From positions 1-53,059 of the forward strand of contig NZ_JACTAC010000014.1 in assembly GCF_014486675.1 (NCBI RefSeq): a stretch of DNA of 53,059 nucleotides, written 5' to 3'. Below, one piece after another: positions 1-10,011 of this stretch (positions are counted from its first letter, which is position 1; the number at the start of each line of letters is the position of its first letter). A model generated the notes under the pieces. That model was not told the origin of the DNA. It was given only the letters and a program-made list of their open reading frames with translations, and ran no database searches. The position numbers were made by a program, and so were the translations under genes. This stretch comes from Flavobacterium macrobrachii (lineage in GTDB: Bacteria; Bacteroidota; Bacteroidia; Flavobacteriales; Flavobacteriaceae).

Positions 1-158
1 TCTTCTTTAGTTTTTCCTATTTTTTGTTGAATTCTACCATACAATTCTTCTTCTTTTCCTTCAACAAATAATAAATCATCGTCAGTTAAATCGGCATACT
101 TTTGTTTTAAAATTCCTTTTAACTCGTTCCATTTTCCTGCTAATTCTTTTGTGTTCAT
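1..158 (-). CDS. CsbD family stress protein (C-terminus cut by window edge)
   Basis: Leftward reading frame starting at the ATG at 158 and running off the left edge of the window, giving 52 visible residues. It begins MNTKELAGKWNELKGILKQ and continues with KQKYADLTDDDLLFVEGKEE, the arrangement typical of CsbD-like proteins (small, charged, helical; W near residue 10, then L-T-D-D-DL and EG). CsbD proteins are general-stress proteins of unknown mechanism. Only a few residues of a usual 60-70 aa protein should be missing. The family call comes from motif recognition only. Confidence 0.8.
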   Translation of the reverse strand, partial: MNTKELAGKWNELKGILKQKYADLTDDDLLFVEGKEEELYGRIQQKIGKTKE

Positions 159-180
159 AATTTTAGATTTAATAATTAAT

Positions 181-405
181 TTATGATTTACTTTTACTAA
201 ACGAATTTTTAATCAAATTCATTCCATATGTATAATTTGTACTTAATATGACATCATTGCAATCAAAATGTTTTATAATACCACTTTCTTGAAGTGCAAT
301 TATCCAACAAGTATTTTGATGCATTCCATAGTCAATAATAAAAATAGCTTGACCAGTACCTAATGGTGTTTCTACTAGAATAGAGGGATTAAGTTGTATC
401 ATCAT
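181..405 (-). CDS. small hypothetical protein, 74 aa
   Basis: A 74-aa leftward ORF just upstream of the CsbD-like gene (22-base gap), so the two are probably co-transcribed. The start is MMIQLN; the protein is mostly beta-prone (SILVETPLGTGQAIFIID) with an acidic/aromatic middle (ALQESGIIKHFDCNDVILS) and a lysine/serine-rich tail. No signal peptide and no membrane segment are visible. I do not recognise the family. Position next to a stress-type gene is the only hint of context. Confidence 0.6.
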   Translation of the reverse strand: MMIQLNPSILVETPLGTGQAIFIIDYGMHQNTCWIIALQESGIIKHFDCNDVILSTNYTYGMNLIKNSFSKSKS

Positions 406-513
406 ATTTTAAGTTTTTAATTGTTTTTGTATGCATTACAAATTTACATACATCGACTTTTTTAGAGTTATAGAATTTTAAGAGTTTGTTACACTATTTC
501 AATTATATGTTTG

Positions 514-521
514 TAATTTTG
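514..521 (+). promoter_or_regulatory. -7 box for pyrF
   Basis: TAATTTTG fits the Bacteroidetes TAnnTTTG element and lies 20 bases before the pyrF ATG. No TTG lies at the preferred 17-23 base distance upstream (the nearest TTTG is 25 bases away), so only the -7 element is claimed. Confidence 0.5.
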
Positions 522-541
522 TACTGCAACACAGTATAAAC

Positions 542-1363
542 ATGACAACACAACAACTAATACAACAAATCCAACAAAAAAAATCATTTCTCTGCATCGG
601 TTTAGATGTCGATTTAACTAAAATCCCACAACATTTACTCGAACTCGAAGATCCAATTTTCGAATTCAACAAGGCTATAATTGATGCTACACACGATTTA
701 TGCGTTTCCTATAAACCAAACACCGCTTTTTATGAAGCTTATGGAATAAAAGGTTTACAATCATTACAAAAAACCATTGATTACATCAATCAAAATCATC
801 CCGAAATTTTCACTATTGCTGATGCAAAGCGTGGCGATATTGGAAACACTTCAACAATGTATGCCAAAGCTTTTCTGGAGGATTTGAATTTTGACAGCGT
901 AACCGTTGCACCATACATGGGAAAAGATTCCGTTGAACCATTTTTAGCTTTTAAAAATAAACATACTATTTTATTAGCACTAACTTCCAACGAAGGTGCA
1001 TTTGATTTTCAAACCAAAGTTTCAGAAGGAAAAGAATTGTACAAAACCGTCATTGAAACTTCCAAATCTTGGAAAAACTCCGAAAACCTAATGTATGTCG
1101 TTGGCGCAACCAAAGCCGACTATTTCACCGAAATTCGTAAAATTGTTCCCGATAGTTTTTTGCTTGTTCCAGGCGTTGGTGCACAAGGCGGAAGTTTACA
1201 AGAAGTTTGTAAATTAGGAATGAATAAAAACGTAGGTTTGCTAATCAATTCTTCACGCGGAATTATTTATGCTTCCAATGGAATTGATTTTGCTCAAAAA
1301 GCTAGGGAAGAAGCTTTAAAATTAAAATTAGAAATGGCATTAATTCTAAAATCAATTAATTGA
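542..1363 (+). CDS. pyrF: orotidine-5'-phosphate decarboxylase (type 2)
   Basis: 273 aa. Decarboxylates orotidine 5'-monophosphate to UMP, the last step of de novo pyrimidine synthesis, in the cytoplasm. The N-terminal FLCIGLDVD strand holds the first active-site Asp; [10 protein letters not shown] (about residues 94-103) contains the catalytic D-x-K-x-x-[18 protein letters not shown] and NSSRGI are the later phosphate-binding loops of the TIM barrel. Length and loop spelling match the longer type-2 subfamily rather than the ~230 aa E. coli form. The TGA stop overlaps the TTG start of the hydrolase gene that follows, so the two are translationally coupled. Confidence 0.96.
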   Translation: MTTQQLIQQIQQKKSFLCIGLDVDLTKIPQHLLELEDPIFEFNKAIIDATHDLCVSYKPNTAFYEAYGIKGLQSLQKTIDYINQNHPEIFTIADAKRGDIGNTSTMYAKAFLEDLNFDSVTVAPYMGKDSVEPFLAFKNKHTILLALTSNEGAFDFQTKVSEGKELYKTVIETSKSWKNSENLMYVVGATKADYFTEIRKIVPDSFLLVPGVGAQGGSLQEVCKLGMNKNVGLLINSSRGIIYASNGIDFAQKAREEALKLKLEMALILKSIN

Positions 1364-2157
1364 TTTCATATTCAATATATAAAAATGATATATCTCTAGA
1401 ATGGGTAACTTTTGTTCATGGTGCAGGAGGAAGTTCTTCAATTTGGTTTAAACAAATTAGAGAATTCCAAAAGCATTTCAATATTTTGTTACTTGATTTA
1501 AGAGGTCATGGCAGTTCTAATTCTCAAATCAAAAAAGCTTTTAAACAAAAATACACCTTCAAGTCTATTGCTAATGATGTTATAGAAGTGTTGGATTTTT
1601 TGAAAATTAAAAAATCCCATTTTATTGGAATATCACTTGGAACAATTATCATTCGTCAGTTAGCCGAAGATAATCCGGGCAGAGTTCAAACTATGATATT
1701 GGGCGGAGCAATTTTAAAAATGAATTTTAGATCTCAAGTTTTAATGCGCTTAGGAAATGTTTTTAAATATGTGTTACCTTATCTAGTATTATATAAATTT
1801 TTTGCTTTTGTAATAATGCCCAATAAAAATCATAAACAGTCGAGAATATTGTTTATCAACGAAGCCAAAAAATTATATCAGAAGGAGTTTATTAGATGGT
1901 TTAAACTTACTGCCGAAATTAATCCAGTTTTACGATGGTTTCGCCAAAAAGAATTGAGTATACCAACTTTTTATGTAATGGGAGAAGAAGATTACATGTT
2001 TTTGCCATCAGTAAAAAAAGTAGTTGAAAAACATTCAAAATCGTCAAAATTATTTGTTATAAAAAGATGTGGACATGTTGTTAACATTGAGCAAGCTACA
2101 ATTTTTAATCAACAAGTATTAGACTTCATTTTAAACAGAAATTGTCAATTTAAGTAA
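1360..2157 (+). CDS. alpha/beta hydrolase
   Basis: 265 aa, alpha/beta-hydrolase fold. Visible landmarks are the oxyanion strand [11 protein letters not shown], the nucleophile elbow GISLGT (G-x-S-x-G), an acid residue region MGEEDYMF and the catalytic His in [10 protein letters not shown]. The start is the TTG at 1360, which overlaps the pyrF stop; no ATG lies in frame near the N-terminus, and the family's first strand begins only about 14 residues in, so this start is reasonable. The substrate cannot be inferred. It shares the pyrF transcript and precedes a metal-receptor-like gene by 16 bases. Confidence 0.85.
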   Translation: MISYSIYKNDISLEWVTFVHGAGGSSSIWFKQIREFQKHFNILLLDLRGHGSSNSQIKKAFKQKYTFKSIANDVIEVLDFLKIKKSHFIGISLGTIIIRQLAEDNPGRVQTMILGGAILKMNFRSQVLMRLGNVFKYVLPYLVLYKFFAFVIMPNKNHKQSRILFINEAKKLYQKEFIRWFKLTAEINPVLRWFRQKELSIPTFYVMGEEDYMFLPSVKKVVEKHSKSSKLFVIKRCGHVVNIEQATIFNQQVLDFILNRNCQFK

Positions 2158-2173
2158 CCATTAGTTTTGATTT

Positions 2174-2983
2174 ATGTCAAGAATTTTTATCGATCAAATT
2201 GGAAATCATCATTCTTTTGAAATCGTTCCAAAAAGAATTATTTCGCTAGTTCCTTCTCAAACCGAATTATTATATGATTTAGATTTAGAAGAAAGCATTG
2301 TTGGGATAACTAAATTTTGTGTTCATCCATTTCATTTTAAGTCTACCAAGAAAATTATTGGCGGAACAAAAAAAGTACATTTTGAGAAAATAAGATTGCT
2401 ACAACCAGATATAATTATAGCCAATAAAGAAGAAAACACAGTTGAAATTGTAGAAGAATTATCAAAAATTTGTCCGGTTTGGGTAACCAATATTGTTACT
2501 GTAGAAGACAACCTGAAAGTGATTTCTGATTTTGGACAACTTTTTAATAAACGAACCGAAGCTCAAAAATGGATTGATAAAATCAATTTTGGATTGGAAG
2601 ATTTTCAACAGTTTGTTAAAGATAAAGATGTTCAGAAAGCAGCATATTTTATTTGGGCAAATCCTTATATGGTTGCCGCAGGAAATACTTTTATCAACGA
2701 AATGCTGAAAATAAATAAGTTAGAAAATATTTATGATAATAATCCAAAATATGAAGGTCGTTATCCAGAAGTGGTTATTCAAAAAATGCGAATTCAAGGC
2801 GATCCAGATTTAGTTTTGCTTTCTTCAGAACCTTTTCCGTTTACCGATCAACATGCTTTTGAATTAGGACGACATACGCATCATGCCAAAACGGTTTTTG
2901 TTGACGGCGAAATGTTTTCGTGGTATGGAAGCCGATTGGTTAAAGCATTTCAATATTTTAAAAAGTTGCAAGAATCATTATAG
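2174..2983 (+). CDS. helical-backbone metal receptor (BtuF-like cobalamin/metal-binding protein)
   Basis: 269 aa of the periplasmic-binding-protein-2 superfamily (BtuF/FecB/HmuT type). The N-terminal PKRIISLVPSQTELLYDL and LQPDIIIANKEEN segments are the standard first-lobe motifs, followed by a long helical linker and a second lobe (AYFIWANPYMVAAGNTFINE, one copy). Such proteins deliver B12, haem or ferric complexes to ABC importers. Unusually there is no signal peptide or lipobox: the protein begins directly MSRIFIDQIG. No permease or ATPase neighbours it. Ligand unknown; cobalamin is favoured only because other B12 genes lie in this window. Confidence 0.8.
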   Translation: MSRIFIDQIGNHHSFEIVPKRIISLVPSQTELLYDLDLEESIVGITKFCVHPFHFKSTKKIIGGTKKVHFEKIRLLQPDIIIANKEENTVEIVEELSKICPVWVTNIVTVEDNLKVISDFGQLFNKRTEAQKWIDKINFGLEDFQQFVKDKDVQKAAYFIWANPYMVAAGNTFINEMLKINKLENIYDNNPKYEGRYPEVVIQKMRIQGDPDLVLLSSEPFPFTDQHAFELGRHTHHAKTVFVDGEMFSWYGSRLVKAFQYFKKLQESL

Positions 2984-2987
2984 AACA

Positions 2988-3023
2988 AAAAAAGTCGAAG
3001 CTTTTTCAAACTCCGACTTTTTT
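2988..3023 (+). terminator. hairpin terminator after the pyrF operon
   Basis: AAAAAAGTCG at 2988-2997 pairs with CGACTTTTTT at 3014-3023. The A-tract and T-tract on either side make it usable from both directions, as expected between the convergent BtuF-like and DUF4197 genes. Confidence 0.75.
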
Positions 3024-3141
3024 AACTAACCCTAACCAAAACTTATAAAACCAAATATATAGTACAAAGATAAGTTTACTTTTTTAAAGGTTATGTTAAG
3101 GATTTGTTATACTTATGTTATTGATTTCTAAAAAATTAGAA

Positions 3142-3849
3142 TTACTTTTTGTCTTGAATTGCAAAAACTTTCTGTAGTAACGTTGTTGTGCGTGAATTAA
3201 TGTCTGTTCTGATATTTTTTTCTTCAATTGCTATCATTTTAAAAACACCTTCAAGCGCTTTGGTTGTCGTATAATCGGTCAAATCTGGATTTACTTTTTT
3301 TACTAATGGAACGGAATTATATTTGGTAATTATTTGACTCCAAATTTTATCAGCACCAACTTTAGTAAACGAATTTTTAATCACCGGATTAAATTTTGAG
3401 TACAAAGCTGTTGTTGTGGAATTTTGTAAATAGTTAGTTGCCGCATTTTCGTTACCCATTAAAATGTTTTTGGCATCTTTGAAACTCATGTTTTTTACAG
3501 CATCAACAAATATTGGAGTAGATTCTTTAACCGCATCTTCGGCTGCTCGATTTAGTACTTTTAATCCTTCGTCCGCCAAACTTCCCATTCCAATTTGTCG
3601 CAAAGTTTTATCTACTTTTTGTAATTCTTGTGGTAGAAGAATTTTCACCATTTCGTTTTTAAAGAAACCATCAACGGCAGTAAGTTTAGTTACTTGTTTT
3701 GAAATTCCATTGTTTAATGCTTCTTTCAATCCACCAGCAATATCAAGATTTTGATTTTGTCCAATATTAGGTAATTGATTGGCAACCTGTTGTAATTCTG
3801 CACAACTTATTAAAGTGAAGCAACCCAAAAGGAGTAGTATGTTTTTCAT
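3142..3849 (-). CDS. DUF4197 family lipoprotein
   Basis: 235 aa. The signal peptide ends in a lipobox, LISC, at residues 13-16, so it is a predicted lipoprotein. The mature part matches DUF4197 in order: GGLKEALNNGISKQV, then VDGFFKNEMVKILLP, LADEGLKVLNRAAEDAV, FKDAKNILMGNENAATNYLQ, and a closing YTTTKALEGVFKMIAIEEKNIR (first 20 residues characteristic). The family is widespread in Gram-negative bacteria with no known function. A -7 type box (TATTTTTG on the minus strand, 3892-3885) lies upstream. It converges with the pyrF operon. Confidence 0.88.
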   Translation of the reverse strand: MKNILLLLGCFTLISCAELQQVANQLPNIGQNQNLDIAGGLKEALNNGISKQVTKLTAVDGFFKNEMVKILLPQELQKVDKTLRQIGMGSLADEGLKVLNRAAEDAVKESTPIFVDAVKNMSFKDAKNILMGNENAATNYLQNSTTTALYSKFNPVIKNSFTKVGADKIWSQIITKYNSVPLVKKVNPDLTDYTTTKALEGVFKMIAIEEKNIRTDINSRTTTLLQKVFAIQDKK

Positions 3850-4028
3850 AAAAAAAGGAATTTTTAAAATTTAATTCAAGTTTTCAAAAATAGTGCCAAA
3901 AATTAAGAATATTCATAAACTAATGTTATTTTATTAAACCGATATTATTTTTATGTTTTCTACGAAATCGTTATAACTATTTTTAATTATTACGTAAATT
4001 GCACCACTTAAATTAGCAAATCATTACT

Positions 4029-7000
4029 ATGGAACAACAAACTCCTTATATTCCTAAAAATAAAGTAAGAATCGTAACAGCAGCATCACTTTTTGATGGT
4101 CACGATGCCGCTATCAATATTATGCGCCGAATTATTCAAGCAACTGGTGTTGAGGTTATTCATCTTGGACACGATAGAAGCGTGGAAGAAGTAGTAAATA
4201 CTGCAATTCAGGAAGATGCAAATGCAATAGCAATGACTTCTTATCAAGGTGGACACAACGAGTATTTCAAATACATGTTTGATTTATTAAAGGAAAAAGG
4301 CGCAGGTCATATCAAAATATTTGGCGGTGGCGGAGGCGTTATTCTTCCATCTGAAATTTCAGAATTGCATGAATATGGAATAACCCGAATTTATTCTCCA
4401 GATGATGGTCGAGCTCTAGGTTTACAAGGAATGATTAATGATTTAGTAAAACAAGCCGATTTTCCAGTTGGTGAAGTTTTAAATGGTGAAATCAATCATT
4501 TGGAAGAAAAAAATCCAACAGCAATTGCTCGAGTTATTTCTTCTGCTGAGAATTTTCCAGATGTTGCCAAAGAAACTTTGGATGCAATTCACAAGAAAAA
4601 TGAAACTTCAAAAATTCCTGTTTTAGGAATTACCGGAACTGGCGGAGCTGGAAAATCATCATTGGTTGATGAATTAGTTCGTCGTTTTTTAATCGATTTC
4701 CCTGAAAAAACTATCGGCTTGATTTCGGTTGATCCGTCTAAACGTAAAACTGGCGGTGCATTGCTTGGTGATAGAATTCGGATGAATGCTATTAATAACC
4801 CAAGAGTTTATATGCGTTCATTAGCAACACGTCAATCCAATTTGGCATTGTCAAAATATGTAGCCGAAGCCATTCAGGTATTAAAAGCTGCAAAATACGA
4901 TATTATCATCTTGGAAACTTCTGGTATTGGTCAAAGTGATACCGAGATTTTAGAGCATTCGGATATTTCTTTATACGTAATGACACCAGAATTTGGTGCG
5001 GCAACGCAATTAGAAAAAATTGACATGCTTGACTTTGCTGATTTGGTTGCTATTAATAAGTTTGACAAACGTGGTGCTTTAGATGCAATTAGAGATGTAA
5101 AAAAACAATACCAGCGAAATCATAATCTTTGGGATGTAAACCCAGATGAAATGCCTGTGATTGGAACAATTGCATCGCAGTTTAACGATCCGGGAATGAA
5201 CACACTCTACAAAAAAATCATGGATAAAATTGTAGAGAAAACCGGAGCTGATTTACAATCGACTTTCGAGATTACTCGCGAAATGAGCGAGAAGATTTTT
5301 GTAATTCCACCACATAGAACACGTTATTTGTCTGAAATAGCCGAGAATAATCGTAAATATGATGAAACAGTTTTAACTCAAGTTGAAGTTGCACAAAAGT
5401 TATATGGAATTTATAAAACGATAGAAGTTGTCAATAAAAAAGCTCCCAATTTTGATAAATCAGGAATTGATGTTAATTTATTGAATATCAATTATGAAAA
5501 CAATGACTTCTTAAACTTATTAGTTAAGGAATTTGATAGAGTAAAAATGAACCTTGATCCGTTCAATTGGGAAATTATTACGACTTGGAACGATAAAGTA
5601 AACAAATATAAAAATCCAGTTTACAGCTTTAAAGTACGTGACAAAGAAATCAAAATCCAAACGCATACCGAAAGTTTATCGCATTCTCAAATCCCAAAAG
5701 TAGCGTTGCCAAAATATCAAGCTTGGGGTGATATTTTACGTTGGAATTTACAAGAAAATGTTCCTGGAGAATTTCCGTTTGCATCAGGTTTGTATCCTTT
5801 TAAACGCGAAGGAGAAGATCCAACTCGAATGTTTGCTGGCGAAGGCGGACCAGAACGAACCAATCGTCGTTTTCACTATGTATCATTAGGAATGCCTGCA
5901 AAAAGACTTTCAACTGCTTTTGATAGCGTAACTTTATATGGAAATGATCCTGATTTGCGTCCAGATATTTATGGAAAAATCGGTAATGCCGGAGTTTCAA
6001 TTTGTTGTTTGGATGATGCTAAAAAATTATATTCTGGTTTTGATTTAAGTCATCCGATGACTTCGGTTTCTATGACGATAAATGGTCCAGCACCAATGTT
6101 GTTAGGCTTTTTCATGAATGCCGCAATTGATCAAAATTGTGAAAAATACATCGTTGAGAATAATCTTCAGGTAGAAGTGGAGGAAAAAATCAATGAAATT
6201 TATAAAAAGAAAGGTGTTTCTCGACCAACATATAATGGTGATTTACCTCAAGGAAATAATGGTTTAGGATTGATGTTGCTAGGTGTAACTGGAGATCAAG
6301 TCTTACCAAAAGAAATCTACGATGATATCAAAATAAAAACCTTATCTCAAGTTCGTGGAACGGTTCAAGCCGATATTTTAAAAGAAGATCAAGCGCAAAA
6401 TACTTGTATTTTTTCTACGGAATTTGCACTCCGATTAATGGGCGATGTTCAGGAATATTTTATTCAAAAAAATGTGCGTAATTTCTATTCTGTTTCGATT
6501 TCGGGTTATCATATAGCCGAAGCTGGAGCAAACCCAATTACGCAATTAGCGTTTACCTTGTCAAATGGTTTTACTTACGTAGAATATTATTTGTCTCGTG
6601 GAATGAATATCAATGATTTTGGACCAAATTTATCATTCTTTTTCTCCAACGGAATTGATCCAGAATATGCTGTGATTGGTCGTGTGGCGAGAAAAATTTG
6701 GGCAAAAGCGATGAAGCAAAAATATGGTGCAAATGAAAGAGCTCAAATGTTGAAATATCATATTCAAACATCTGGTCGTTCACTTCATGCACAAGAAATT
6801 GATTTCAACGATATCCGTACAACATTACAAGCTTTGTATGCGATTTATGATAACTGTAATTCATTACATACCAATGCTTATGACGAAGCAATTACTACGC
6901 CAACAGAAGAAAGCGTTCGTCGTGCAATGGCAATTCAGTTGATTATTAATAAAGAATTAGGTTTGGCGAAAAACGAAAATCCAATTCAAGGTTCGTTTAT

Positions 7001-7454
7001 TATTGAAGAATTGACTGATTTAGTTGAAGAAGCAGTTTTACAAGAGTTTGACCGAATTACAGAACGTGGCGGAGTTCTTGGTGCGATGGAAACGATGTAC
7101 CAACGTTCAAAAATTCAAGAAGAAAGTCTGTATTATGAAACGTTGAAACACACGGGAGAATTTCCAATTATTGGTGTAAATACTTTTTTAAGTTCCAAAG
7201 GTTCGCCAACAGTTGTTCCCTTAGAAGTAATTCGTGCTACCGAAGAAGAAAAGCAATTCCAAATCGCAACTTTGGAAAATTTACATAAAGCCAATATTGA
7301 TAAAGTAAATGAGCAGCTGAGTATTTTACAAGATGCAGCTATTAACAACCAAAATCTTTTTGAAAAATTAATGGATGCAGCAAAATATTGTTCGTTAGGA
7401 CAAATCACGTCAGCGTTGTTTGAAGTTGGCGGTCAATATAGAAGGAATATGTAA
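4029..7454 (+). CDS. icmF: fused isobutyryl-CoA mutase with G-protein chaperone domain (IcmF type)
   Basis: 1141 aa, three parts in the IcmF order. (1) B12-binding domain, residues ~12-150: [10 protein letters not shown] with the axial His25, then MTSYQGGH and FGGGGGV. (2) MeaB-like GTPase domain, ~195-420: P-loop GTGGAGKSS near 203, [33 protein letters not shown]. (3) Mutase TIM barrel, ~560-1140: [19 protein letters not shown] and [17 protein letters not shown]. In classical methylmalonyl-CoA mutase the two substrate-contact positions are Tyr and Arg; here they read Phe591 and Gln790, the isobutyryl-CoA type. It should interconvert isobutyryl-CoA and n-butyryl-CoA (or related branched acyl-CoAs) with adenosylcobalamin. 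Single gene, bounded by a strong hairpin. Confidence 0.93.
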   Translation: MEQQTPYIPKNKVRIVTAASLFDGHDAAINIMRRIIQATGVEVIHLGHDRSVEEVVNTAIQEDANAIAMTSYQGGHNEYFKYMFDLLKEKGAGHIKIFGGGGGVILPSEISELHEYGITRIYSPDDGRALGLQGMINDLVKQADFPVGEVLNGEINHLEEKNPTAIARVISSAENFPDVAKETLDAIHKKNETSKIPVLGITGTGGAGKSSLVDELVRRFLIDFPEKTIGLISVDPSKRKTGGALLGDRIRMNAINNPRVYMRSLATRQSNLALSKYVAEAIQVLKAAKYDIIILETSGIGQSDTEILEHSDISLYVMTPEFGAATQLEKIDMLDFADLVAINKFDKRGALDAIRDVKKQYQRNHNLWDVNPDEMPVIGTIASQFNDPGMNTLYKKIMDKIVEKTGADLQSTFEITREMSEKIFVIPPHRTRYLSEIAENNRKYDETVLTQVEVAQKLYGIYKTIEVVNKKAPNFDKSGIDVNLLNINYENNDFLNLLVKEFDRVKMNLDPFNWEIITTWNDKVNKYKNPVYSFKVRDKEIKIQTHTESLSHSQIPKVALPKYQAWGDILRWNLQENVPGEFPFASGLYPFKREGEDPTRMFAGEGGPERTNRRFHYVSLGMPAKRLSTAFDSVTLYGNDPDLRPDIYGKIGNAGVSICCLDDAKKLYSGFDLSHPMTSVSMTINGPAPMLLGFFMNAAIDQNCEKYIVENNLQVEVEEKINEIYKKKGVSRPTYNGDLPQGNNGLGLMLLGVTGDQVLPKEIYDDIKIKTLSQVRGTVQADILKEDQAQNTCIFSTEFALRLMGDVQEYFIQKNVRNFYSVSISGYHIAEAGANPITQLAFTLSNGFTYVEYYLSRGMNINDFGPNLSFFFSNGIDPEYAVIGRVARKIWAKAMKQKYGANERAQMLKYHIQTSGRSLHAQEIDFNDIRTTLQALYAIYDNCNSLHTNAYDEAITTPTEESVRRAMAIQLIINKELGLAKNENPIQGSFIIEELTDLVEEAVLQEFDRITERGGVLGAMETMYQRSKIQEESLYYETLKHTGEFPIIGVNTFLSSKGSPTVVPLEVIRATEEEKQFQIATLENLHKANIDKVNEQLSILQDAAINNQNLFEKLMDAAKYCSLGQITSALFEVGGQYRRNM

Positions 7455-7467
7455 GATAGACTTTTTT

Positions 7468-7519
7468 TATCAGTCAATAAACAAACCTCATTTCATTATA
7501 GTTTGTTTATTGACTGATA
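7468..7519. terminator. 19-bp perfect stem terminator after icmF
   Basis: Bases 7468-7486 pair without mismatch with 7501-7519, around a 14-base loop (7487-7500). The right arm is followed by ATTTTTTC... and the left arm is preceded by a run of T. The stem is longer than a usual intrinsic terminator, but position 14 bases after the stop codon supports a terminator or mRNA 3'-stabiliser. Confidence 0.75.
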
Positions 7520-7757
7520 TTTTTTCATTTGTATACTTATTTCGTTTATAATTTTAAGATGTATTTGTAAGCGGTTAAAAATTTAACTTTTTATAAGGTT
7601 TAAAAAAATAGATTTTGAATTTATATCAGTTACTACTTTTTTTATTTTCAGTATTTTTATAAAGGTCAACACTTTTGTAAATACTCTTATTGAAAATATC
7701 TTCAATTAAATTTTATTTGTTTGATTTATTTGGAATTTTAATATATGGAATTTAGAC

Positions 7758-7765
7758 TATCTTTG
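7758..7765 (+). promoter_or_regulatory. -7 box for the ABC-F gene
   Basis: TATCTTTG matches TAnnTTTG exactly, 53 bases before the ATG at 7819. No TTG stands at the preferred upstream distance. Confidence 0.55.
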
Positions 7766-7818
7766 CCGCTTCAAAAATCTTTAAGTCTATAAATCTTAAA
7801 ATCTTTCAATCCAAATAA

Positions 7819-9453
7819 ATGATTACAGTAAACGATATAGCCGTAGAATTTGGCGGAACCACACTTTTTAGCGAAGTAACTTTCGCCATCAACGAAACGG
7901 ATAAAATAGCCTTGATGGGTAAAAACGGCGCAGGAAAATCTACTTTATTTAAAATTGTAGCCGGAGCAAACAAGCCAACGCGCGGAACTATTTCTGCACC
8001 AAGCGATGCGGTTATTGCCTATTTGCCACAGCATTTGCTAACCGAAGACAACTGCACGGTAATGGAAGAAACATCAAAAGCATTTGCAGCTGTCCTAAAC
8101 ATGAAAAAGGAAATCGACGACATCAATGAACAGTTGACCATTCGCACCGATTATGAAAGTGACGACTATATGAAACTGATTGAAAAGGTTTCGGAACTGT
8201 CTGAGAAATATTATTCTATCGAAGAAGTAAACTATGAAGCTGAGGTAGAGAAAATTTTAAAAGGTCTTGGTTTCGAAAGAGAAGATTTCAACCGTCCAAC
8301 CAAAGAATTTTCCGGTGGATGGAGAATGCGTATCGAATTAGCCAAAATACTTTTAACCAAACCCGATTTGATTTTACTCGATGAGCCAACCAACCACTTG
8401 GATATGGATAGTATTCAATGGTTAGAAGAATTTTTAATCAATCAAGCCAAAGCCGTAATGGTAATTTCTCACGATAGAGCGTTTGTGGACAACATCACCA
8501 ACAGAACTATCGAAGTAACGATGGGAAGAATTTATGACTACAAAGCCAAATATTCTCATTATCTAGAACTACGCAAAGACCGACGCATTCACCAACAAAA
8601 AGCCTACGAAGAACAACAAAAATTCATTGCCGATAATCAAGCCTTTATTGAACGTTTTCGTGGTACTTTTTCCAAAACGGAACAAGTGCAATCGCGTGTG
8701 CGAATGTTAGAAAAAATTGTTCCAATCGAGGTTGATGAAATAGACAATTCCGCTTTGAAGTTGAAGTTTCCACCATCAGTTCGTTCAGGACAATACCCAG
8801 TAATTGTAAAAGATTTAGAAAAGTCGTATGACGATAAGCTAATTTTTAAAGATGCCAATTTAGTGATTGAACGTGGACAAAAAGTAGCTTTCGTTGGTAA
8901 AAATGGTGAAGGAAAATCAACCATGATTAAAGCCATTATGAAAGAAATTGAAATTAATGGTGGTTCGGTAGAAGTTGGTCATAATGCGCAGATTGGGTAT
9001 TTTGCTCAAAATCAAGCCGCACAACTAGACGAAAACGCTACTATTTTTGAAACGATTGATAGAATTGCCGTTGGTGATGTTCGTACGCAGATTAAAAATA
9101 TTCTAGGTGCGTTCATGTTCCAAGGTGATGACATTCAGAAGAAAGTAAAAGTGCTTTCCGGTGGAGAAAAAACGCGTTTGGCAATGATAAAATTATTGTT
9201 AGAACCAGTGAATTTGCTAATTCTGGATGAACCTTCCAACCATTTAGACATGAAAACCAAAGACATCATCAAAGATGCGTTGCGCGATTTTGACGGAACA
9301 TTAATCTTAGTTTCCCACGACCGTGATTTCCTTGATGGTTTGGCTGAAAAAGTATTCGAATTTGGAAACAAACGAGTAAAAGAACATTTTGAAGATATCA
9401 AAGGTTTCTTGGCTAACAAAAAAATGGAAAGCTTGAAAGAGATAGAGAAGTAG
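7819..9453 (+). CDS. ABC-F family ATPase
   Basis: 544 aa with two ABC domains and no membrane segment, as in ribosome-associated ABC-F proteins. Domain 1: Walker A GKNGAGKST (~35-43), signature FSGGWRMR, Walker B LILLDEPTNHLD. Domain 2: GKNGEGKST (~357), LSGGEKTR, LLILDEPSNHLD. A linker of about 80 residues between them contains the charged P-site tRNA-interaction helices (RKDRRIHQQKAYEEQQK). ABC-F factors bind the ribosomal E site and relieve stalling or antibiotic inhibition. The spelling resembles the housekeeping YbiT-like branch rather than a resistance type; this is inferred. Converges with the haem-binding gene across a shared terminator. Confidence 0.93.
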   Translation: MITVNDIAVEFGGTTLFSEVTFAINETDKIALMGKNGAGKSTLFKIVAGANKPTRGTISAPSDAVIAYLPQHLLTEDNCTVMEETSKAFAAVLNMKKEIDDINEQLTIRTDYESDDYMKLIEKVSELSEKYYSIEEVNYEAEVEKILKGLGFEREDFNRPTKEFSGGWRMRIELAKILLTKPDLILLDEPTNHLDMDSIQWLEEFLINQAKAVMVISHDRAFVDNITNRTIEVTMGRIYDYKAKYSHYLELRKDRRIHQQKAYEEQQKFIADNQAFIERFRGTFSKTEQVQSRVRMLEKIVPIEVDEIDNSALKLKFPPSVRSGQYPVIVKDLEKSYDDKLIFKDANLVIERGQKVAFVGKNGEGKSTMIKAIMKEIEINGGSVEVGHNAQIGYFAQNQAAQLDENATIFETIDRIAVGDVRTQIKNILGAFMFQGDDIQKKVKVLSGGEKTRLAMIKLLLEPVNLLILDEPSNHLDMKTKDIIKDALRDFDGTLILVSHDRDFLDGLAEKVFEFGNKRVKEHFEDIKGFLANKKMESLKEIEK

Positions 9454-9479
9454 TTTTCAGTCGCAGTGTTCAGTAATAA

Positions 9480-9513
9480 AAAACCCGTCAGTTCAATAGA
9501 AGTGACGGGTTTT
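9480..9513. terminator. bidirectional terminator
   Basis: AAAACCCGTCA (9480-9490) pairs with TGACGGGTTTT (9503-9513), loop 12 bases, between two convergent genes. It is immediately preceded by a remnant of the TTTTCAGT dispersed repeat (9455-9475). Confidence 0.85.
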
Positions 9514-9516
9514 CTT

Positions 9517-9972
9517 TTATTCTTTGTAGTTCAATTTTGTTCTGACACTTTTGAAATAATCAATTAAGATATTTTTTTGCGCTTCGGTTAATGCTGCTTC
9601 TCGATGTACCAAAGTATAACTTCCCAAAGGCATTTCATCTTTTTCGATATATTCGATGCATTCTTCCAGTTTGTGATCTTGTCTTTTTAATTCATAATCA
9701 GTAAAAGTGGAAAAATTAAGTTCCTCTCGACCTTCATCAATGTGACCTTTTAAAAACCATCCTGCAGGTTGCACATAAGAATACAACGGATAGTTACTTT
9801 GATTAGAATGACAATCGTAGCACGATGTTTTGATAATCGATGCAATTTCTTGGGGTGTGTTTTGTGTTTTCAAAAAGTCTTTACTTTCATCAACCGAAGG
9901 ATTGGTTTTGTCAATTTGGAAAAACTGTAGCACAACCAACACTACTAAAAGCGCAATAAGTATTTTTTTCAT
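9517..9972 (-). CDS. haem-binding domain protein (single CxxCH)
   Basis: 151 aa. An N-terminal hydrophobic segment (residues ~4-18) anchors or exports the protein. The mature part carries CYDCHSNQSNYPLYSYVQPA, in which C-x-x-C-H is the covalent c-type haem site, then a helical domain ending DYFKSVRTKLN. This matches the Haem_bd domain common in Bacteroidetes. A periplasmic electron-transfer or sensor role is likely but undetermined. It is last in the leftward series after the SIMPL gene (39-base gap). Confidence 0.88.
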   Translation of the reverse strand: MKKILIALLVVLVVLQFFQIDKTNPSVDESKDFLKTQNTPQEIASIIKTSCYDCHSNQSNYPLYSYVQPAGWFLKGHIDEGREELNFSTFTDYELKRQDHKLEECIEYIEKDEMPLGSYTLVHREAALTEAQKNILIDYFKSVRTKLNYKE

Positions 9973-10011
9973 TGGAATTGGATTTTGGATAAAAGTAATA
10001 AAAATAGTTTG

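Larger units (their letters stand above)
7455..7818. other. intergenic gap of 364 bases
   Basis: Holds a very strong hairpin directly after the mutase gene (7468-7519) and a -7 type promoter box at 7758-7765 for the ABC-F gene. The stretch 7530-7740 is AT-rich and I see no ORF, RNA or repeat in it. Confidence 0.6.

Noticed and set aside
3065..3072. TATCTTTG on the minus strand, possible antisense promoter after the pyrF operon
   Set aside because: No TTG at 17-23 bases and no transcript context; likely chance in AT-rich DNA.
5800..6000. Reverse-strand frames inside icmF, secA, dnaB and other large genes
   Set aside because: Shadow frames without start context, family motifs or independent codon use.
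4029..7454. Classical methylmalonyl-CoA mutase
   Set aside because: The fused GTPase domain between the B12 and mutase domains, plus Phe/Gln at the substrate positions, indicates IcmF.
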